Positions 58,367-64,000 of a stretch of DNA of 64,000 nucleotides are shown one piece after another. How positions within the stretch are numbered: position 1 is the stretch's first letter; each line of letters opens with the position of its first letter. A program made the position numbers and the translations under genes. Source of the stretch: Gerris lacustris (lineage: Eukaryota; Arthropoda; Insecta; Hemiptera; Gerridae); NCBI GenBank assembly GCA_951217055.1, contig OX578281.1:14733344-14797343 (forward strand). The letters are read 5' to 3'. The notes under the pieces were generated by a model. The model was given only the letters and a program-made list of their open reading frames with translations. It made no database searches and was not told the DNA's origin.

Positions 58367-58598
58367 ATGTTCAGTAATAATTTAATGTACGTAAGAAAAC
58401 TAATAAATAGAATAAACTGGGCTAAGTAATTATGAACTTTTATATGAGAAAGTTTGTCTGAGTTGTCTCGGACCGATTTTTTATTCAAAAGTTGTTGGAA
58501 CCGTACAGAGTGACTGACAAACATAGGAACGAAACTATAAGGGTTATTTTATTTTATTTTATTTATTTTTTTTTTGGTTTTACCAATAAATCCCTAAT

Positions 58599-60170
58599 GA
58601 AAATGAAAATAGTTAAATTTAACTATATATAACGGTAATTGCCAATACCTAAATAGTAGTAATTTAACTTCATTCTGGTAATCAAAATAAACTTCGCTTG
58701 CATAACAAAAATGCCTACTACTAAAGTAAAGACAGCAAAAATTTAACTAGCCCTTCCATTACTTTCGGTAAGCTCGGAAGCAAAATTAACAATAAGGAAA
58801 TTCCAAACTTTTACGAATCATCAATTCCTGTTTCACTAAAAAAAGGGGGAAAAAGTTGAAAGTTAAAAAGATAAAACTAAATAAAAAAAAAATAAAAAAA
58901 AAAATCAGTGTATTAAACAATATGTTTAGTTAAAAAGTGTTAGAGAAAGTTTGTAATTCTAGTAGGCAGGGCCCGAACTGATTGGCCAAAAGTCTAGAAG
59001 TAAAAGGCTTATACTTGAAGTAACTTCCTTTCTCTTCGACTAGTTTGATTTCCTGCCAGGCCCAACCCATCAACCAAAAAAACCAAAAGGATTTACTTAT
59101 TTTCTTCTTTTTCTTCTTCGATAAGATCAAATTGTATTCTCTAATTTCTTCTTACCAATAGCAAGAAAAGTTTTTCTTTCTTTACAGAAAACTTTAATCT
59201 TCATCTCAAAACAACACAATGCCAGTCTTAAATAATTTCTTAATGAATAAAACAAAATAAATAAAACAAGAAAATCTAGAGAAAATTTAAGTTCTTTTAT
59301 TTTTATTGGACCAAAGCGATTAATTAAGTTTAAAATTAATAAGAGAATTATAAAATTTACTATTATATAGTTTGAAAGAAAATAATTGTTTGTTAAAAAT
59401 AAGTTGAGACTTAATTACCATTGCCAACTTTATAAATAAAACTGACTAAACAAGAATAAAAAAAATATAATATCATAGTTAGTAATAACTGACTAAAGAA
59501 GGAGGGACTAAACTAGAATAAACAAAAAAAAGAACTAATACCAAAATAAAAAATAAAAAAATATATATATATTTGGTAATAAATGACTAAAGAAGGAGAG
59601 ACAAAACCAGAATGAATAAAAAGGAAGACTAAACCAGAATACAAAAATTATAATATCATAGTTAGTAATAACTGACTAAAGAAGGAGGGAAGAAGTAAGT
59701 AACAATATAGATAGGAATGAACAAGTGCATTTCTAGAAAATATACAATTTAAATGTTAAAAAACTTCGAGTAATGTCCCGACGATGCACCTCAAAATGAA
59801 AAAAAAAAGATGAAAATATGTTTGTTTTAATTTGTTGGTTCTCAAATAGATATAATAACTTATCTAAATTAATTTACTTAATTATACTTTTTTTCTAAAT
59901 ATAAAATTAATCCTAACTACTCAATATATAAAGCAGTAAAAAGTTGTTTTTTTTTGCAATAAAAATATAATCTTACCGCAATAAGAACTTTTAATCATTA
60001 AGACTAAAGTGTAATTGTAGAACTTTCTTATCGCTTAAATTATTTTACAATCCCAGTTACTTGTAATGTTGTTTTTAATGTTTTTTTTTTAAAAAAGTTT
60101 ATTTCTATGATAAGTTTTGTTCGTAAACCACCTACAAAAAATATTAAAATTGTTTTGCTAAGCGAGAATA
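58599..60170. other. AT-rich DNA with an H2 fragment and a repeat A end
   Basis: 58745-58785 is a repeat A 3' end (CTTTCGGTAAGCTCGGAAGC). 59480-59700 has short duplications of GTTAGTAATAACTGACTAAAGAAGG-type sequence. 59768-59935 matches H2 (TGTCCCGACGATGCACCTC, TTGTTGGTTCTCAAATAGAT). No gene. Confidence 0.45.
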
Positions 60171-61412
60171 TCTATCTATAATATATATAAAATTAAAGTT
60201 TTGTCTAATTGAATTTTGATATTGGTCAGAATTGAATTTTTTTTTGATACTTTTTCATTTTAGACATTCCAAACCGAATCCAGCCTTAACTTTTTTCGTG
60301 TATGTATGTGGGTATGTATGTTGTCTGTCGCCCCAGTCAGACTTTATAGGCGGAAAACTGGCTAAATGAAATCGATTAATTTTTTTTCAGGGGTGAGCGC
60401 AAACATGTTGTGCAATTTGTAGGCTTGGTTTCATCTCTCAACTCAAAAATATTGAGTAGAACTAAAGTTATTAACAATTTTGTAAAAAAAAGTATAGAAA
60501 ACATAACCTAAAAAAATTGGTTGACCCGCCGTAAACAAGCCCACAGACTCGCTATTATATTATTACTTTACTACTATTATTATATACTTCTAGACCACCT
60601 AGAGACTTGCGGTTTTTTGCGTTTGGTCGGAAATTGGCCTAAACCAATTCAAAAAATCCGAAAAGTTAAACAAATATAATCCCCCCCCCCCCTAAAAAAA
60701 ATTAAAGATGGCGGACGCAATTTAAAGTTTTTAGAGGCTTATTGTGGCTAAACTGTAAGTTGTATCGACAAGCTGATTGCGCCAGCGGTAACTAATTTTA
60801 AAAGATCTACTAATTTGGTCCTATTACTTTTTGTCGTAATTTCGTCGGTTCTACCTTAAATAGAGCTAAATTTTATTTTTTTAAAAAATTAATTTCACTT
60901 TGAGCGCTTATGGCGTCCGCAATTGTTGACCGATTTAGTTTCTGATTGGAGTGCTTAAACCTCACACTAATGCTCTTTAAATCGAGTAATTATTATTTTA
61001 TTAATTCTTTCTAGAACTAGAGTTATTAAATATTTGCTGGTGCAACTGCCGTATTGAATGAAGAGGCTGGTAATTAAATAATGCACCAACATTGTTGATG
61101 ATTGTTCAATGACTTCCCAGTGTAATTAAAGCAGTCCCAGTCTAATTAGCATTGTTAGTTATTACTATATTACTTAGTTTCTACTGGCTATTTTTAAAAT
61201 ATATAGATACAATCCCAACTATGATTTGGAGAGTATTATATTCTTAATAATGGAATTAATTATGTGTAATATAGTTCTGATTTTATTCCTAGAAGGCTTT
61301 GGAAACAAAACTATTTAGGAATTTAATTTAATTACTAGGCCTACATGATTATAGGAAACGTAGCCACTAATACCTAGCATGAGCCCCACGCGGAGCGCGG
61401 GGTGAAAGCTAG
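60171..61412 (+). mobile_element. non-autonomous Helitron, copy 3 (best preserved)
   Basis: 5' TCTATCTATAATATATATAA after an A. The 3' end has CCCCACGC-GGA-GCGCGGGG as hairpin, then TGAAAG and the terminal CTAG before a T. It is the longest of the three copies and keeps the full hairpin. The C-run at 60681-60692 corresponds to the G-run of copy 1 on the other strand. No Rep or helicase coding. Confidence 0.85.
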
Positions 61413-61479
61413 TATAGAAATAAAAGTGGGTTAGTTCTCTTAACTTAAATTTACTAAAAACTTTAATTATTTACTAATT

Positions 61480-61920
61480 TCTACAACTAGGGAAGCATTT
61501 GTAAATGATAACTTTCCATGATGAGCAGACTTGCAGACCACTTTTTCTTGCCCATAAATGACGATACCCTTTCTCAGGACAGCAAAGTAAGACGAGTACG
61601 GGTTTTAAGATATGGTAGTTCTGAAAAATTTTGAACGCCACATCTACAGATCGACACAAAACAAAAATGTTCCCTGGTTTCTCAAACGGAGTTCGGTCCA
61701 ATTTTTGAAATTGGAGACACAAAAATGTTTCGAACGGTTCATTAGAACGGTCACGGTCACATAGCTTCAGTTACCTTCGGTAAGCTCGGAAGCAGAATTA
61801 TATAAATAAGACAATAATAATTTGTAAAAGCATAATATTATTTAAATGTGCGATAGAAGAATGCAAGGAAACTATGTGCTACACTAATTGGCAGACAATT
61901 TTATACATACATTTAAAAAG
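61480..61920 (+). mobile_element. repeat family A, rearranged copy
   Basis: 61480-61800 follows the 3' half of repeat A and ends GGTAAGCTCGGAAGCAGAAT. 61806-61920 is the family's 5' end in reverse (AATTTGTAAAAGCATAATAT, GCTACACTAATTGGCAGACA). The copy therefore has an internal inversion or an end-to-end junction of two fragments. Confidence 0.55.
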
Positions 61921-63079
61921 AAAAAAGAAGGGAAATTGAGCCCAAAATGATTTCTGAAGCTAAAAAGTTAATAGGTACTTTGAAAAGGGCTTCTCTACAG
62001 AATGTAAGCACTTAATAACCCCCTCTACACAGGGAGAGGGGTAGGGGATTAACAAGTTAACATTAAAAATGCTTAATTAGTAGTCAGAATGCAAACATGC
62101 TCGCTTAAGAACATATTTCTTATGTTTCATGACGATAGATTATATACCAATTAAAAATTAACACGCTCCGTAGCGAAGCATGTGAATCCAGTTAGGATAT
62201 AGATATAGGAGAACTAAGACTTAACTCACTTAACTTAACTCAATTTCAAATATATATTTCTTGTTAGAGTATGCTTTCAAATTTTAATATCTTATTCGTG
62301 AATTATTTATCAAAGTGATTTAAAATGTTACTTATTCTCCAAATCTAATTCTTTAAGGCTAGAGAACTATTACTTAGAAGATTGTTAATTAACGCTGGGA
62401 AAAGAAATAAAATAGCCTTTTTTTTAAACTGCAGCAATCGGAGCAGTTTATTTTTCTACTAAGTTTAACTTTATATTTATAGCAGTTGTGTATAAGTTTT
62501 TACAAGACAAGCTACTGGTTTTATCTCAGCGTACATCCAATTTTATCTAAAGTTTAATAAAAAAAAATAAAAAATAATGTAACAGTAAATATCAGTGCAA
62601 AACAACAATTAAAAGAATTGATTTTAAATCAGTTCAAGTTAAATTCAAACAGTTAAAACTCATTGAATTCTTAAGAATAAAATAGTTTTGTTTCGATAAA
62701 AATCTAATTCAATTGAAAGTATTAAAACTAATTCACCTTAGGATTTCTATCTAACTCTATTCATGTCTTATAAACAATAAAGAAGAAAAAAGAAAAAATT
62801 TCCTTATTGATTTTGCTAAAATTTAATAGACTCTAAATATAGAACAATTGTAAGTTTTTGTATTATTTAAGATTTTCATTGAGGAAGTTCCGAAAATACA
62901 ATTCCTCATTCTTTAAACTCAATAGAGTTTAATAAATTTATGAATGAAGAATGAAGATAGTAGAGTAACTTATTAATGAACTTTCTACTTCTTGAATAAA
63001 CTCTAAAATTCCATACTGCAGATTCAAACATCATTCTAAATGAAATAAAAATAAACTACAAGTAAATAACTAACTCAAT
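61921..63079. other. unannotated AT-rich DNA
   Basis: No gene was recognised. 63067-63079 is the left copy of the 13-bp duplication flanking the next element. Confidence 0.45.
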
Positions 63080-63327
63080 AGCAATGTAATACCATGTTTG
63101 CACACTGCAATAGGCTACACAATTTGTGTAAGAGACACCAAGGGATATGCCACGCAAGCGTGACACATAGGTGGGCATCGTCGGGCCCCTGATGAGTAGG
63201 ACGCGGCGAAACGATGCAGGATATGGCGTAATGCCGAGCCAACATTGACGTAATGTCTAATGTTGGAACAGTTCCTATGTGTCACGCTTGCGTGGCACAT
63301 CCCTTGGTGTCTCTCACACAAATTGTG
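63080..63327 (+). mobile_element. solitary hammerhead-bearing palindromic element with 13-bp duplication
   Basis: TAACTAACTCAAT occurs immediately before (63067-63079) and after (63328-63340) this 248-bp unit. The unit begins AGCAATGTAATACCATGTTT. Its long arms, CACAATTTGTG...GACACCAAGGGAT...CACGCAAGCGTGACACATAGG, are mirrored on the right. The hammerhead motif is in the loop. Compared with the 40.6 kb copy, the right arm stops about 38 bp early, as a 3' truncation would leave it. A 13-bp duplication fits target-primed reverse transcription better than DNA transposition. Confidence 0.75.
63175..63217 (+). ncRNA. hammerhead ribozyme, second plus-strand copy
   Basis: GCATCGT (63175-63181), C17 (63182), GGGCCC (63183-63188), CTGATGA (63189-63195), stem II GTAG/CGGC with a GACG loop (63196-63207), GAAA (63208-63211), CGATGC (63212-63217). 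The core and stem III are perfect. Stem II has one wobble and one A-G mismatch compared with GTCG/CGAC at 40788, so activity may be reduced. Confidence 0.75.
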
Positions 63328-63404
63328 TAACTAACTCAATGTAAATAGCGTTACAACTGCGATTCACGGGGCATTTTAGTACTAACAATGTAATGAGAGT
63401 ATAT

Positions 63405-63546
63405 AATGCAGTCCTGATTTGCTAAAATGAAGGCTTTGGAAACAAAATTATTTAAGCATTTTATTTAATGACCCACATGATAATGCATAATTTGCATTAG
63501 GAAACAGCTGATTCACAGCAGGAGGTCCACCCGGCGTAAAGCCTAG
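63405..63546 (+). mobile_element. Helitron 3' end fragment
   Basis: Shares AATGAAGGCTTTGGAAACAA and ATTATTTAAGCATTTTATTT with the last 150 bp of the Helitron family. It ends CCCGGCGTAAAGCCTAG before a T. The hairpin is reduced and the 5' 1 kb is absent. Confidence 0.55.
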
Positions 63547-64000
63547 TTATTAATAAACTAATCATTTAGGGGAAGAAATTTGAAATAATCAGCCTGTTCC
63601 CCAAAGAGGTCAGAGATCTTTGGGTTCACATTGGCTGGTTCCATAATGCTTACAAGTTTTGCTTTAAAAAATAGATAATAAATGTAAAACGATAAATAAT
63701 GGCAAAAGTATAAGAAGTGAATTTATCAAACCCAATTTCAAATGAAATATCCAAACGAATATATGGCAAGAAATCGTCTTTATTTCTACGCAAAAATTAC
63801 ATGTCGTACTTTTCAAAATTTACAGACACCATTTCTCAATAAATATGTCAATAAATTATACTAGGCAGAGTCAAATATAAAATATTCCTACTCATACTTT
63901 TCTTCTTTACGAGTATAATATTTCCAACTACCGCAGCAGAAAAAGGCATCGTCTATAGCTTTATCAACAATAATTTTATATGAGTATAAGCTGCTATCAT
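63547..64000. other. unannotated DNA
   Basis: Nothing recognised to the end of the window. Confidence 0.4.

Larger units (their letters stand above)
55497..58475 (+). mobile_element. repeat family B, interrupted by an hAT-type element
   Basis: Starts ACTTTCTCATATAAAGAGAA inside repeat D. It continues to GTACATTTTGATGAAATGTT, is broken at 55974, resumes at 58367 and ends TTGTCTCGGACCGA. It is colinear with 12513-13128 read in reverse. ATTTTTT flanks both sides and may be the target duplication. Confidence 0.7.
54966..58598. mobile_element. repeat family D, interrupted by repeat B
   Basis: 54966-55496 follows repeat D (CTCTTTAATACCTTTCATTT, TTGAACAGCTAATAAATTTG). It resumes at about 58481 with ATTCAAAAGTTGTTGGAACC and GTACAGAGTGACTGACAAAC, ending near ACCAATAAATCCC. 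Comparison with the intact copy at 48321-48976 shows nothing is lost except a few bases at the junction. Confidence 0.65.

Overview
This window looks like non-genic, repeat-dominated DNA from an arthropod, probably an insect. That is inferred from its AT-richness, long AT microsatellites and poly(A/T/G) tracts, and from the mix of transposable elements: Jockey-type LINE, Penelope-like, Helitron, hAT, a 5S/tRNA-headed SINE and many foldback elements. The species cannot be named from sequence alone. I found no intact host gene, rRNA or tRNA gene, and almost every open frame longer than 60 codons is a shadow of a repeat or of (AT)n. The coding traces I trust are all broken transposon genes: a Jockey-like LINE 3' end (35072-35737, with poly(A)), two other LINE reverse-transcriptase C-termini (51846-52610 and 54446-54945), a Penelope-like reverse transcriptase remnant (25256-25471) and an hAT-type transposase remnant (56913-58060).

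Layout. 1-9 kb: a foldback with a hammerhead-like core (931-1113), two non-autonomous Helitrons (1174-2262 and 7455-8594), a tRNA-like foldback (4142-4560) and repeat A with a nested insert (5431-6664). 9-20 kb: an hAT-like CAGGGTGTCC element, repeat B, a TAA-flanked MITE, a 0.7 kb palindrome, purine and AT tracts, and repeat C. 20-34 kb: a palindrome split by a 5S/tRNA-headed SINE, Penelope-like copies in both orientations sharing a small leader ORF, a repeat A/B chimera, repeat C inside a TAA-flanked element, and a second SINE. 34-46 kb: an hAT MITE with a perfect 8-bp duplication, the Jockey-like LINE, an inverted pair of hammerhead-bearing elements (40372-40967), and a 63-bp minisatellite. 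46-59 kb: repeats C and D, LINE fragments, a 76-bp tandem array, and a three-level nest (hAT inside repeat B inside repeat D). 59-64 kb: a third Helitron, more repeat A, and a solitary hammerhead-bearing element with a 13-bp target duplication.

The most interesting system is the small palindromic element family at 40.4-41.0 and 63.1-63.3 kb. Each copy has a hammerhead self-cleaving ribozyme core at the centre of long inverted arms (CTGATGA, stem II, GAAA, and a GTC cleavage triplet closed by a 7-bp stem III). The clean 63 kb copy sits between 13-bp direct repeats, which points to retrotransposition of an RNA rather than cut-and-paste DNA transposition. A second, unrelated palindrome at 931-1113 has the same topology with a CTGAAGA core. 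Repeat-family letters A-E and H2 are labels used only in this annotation.
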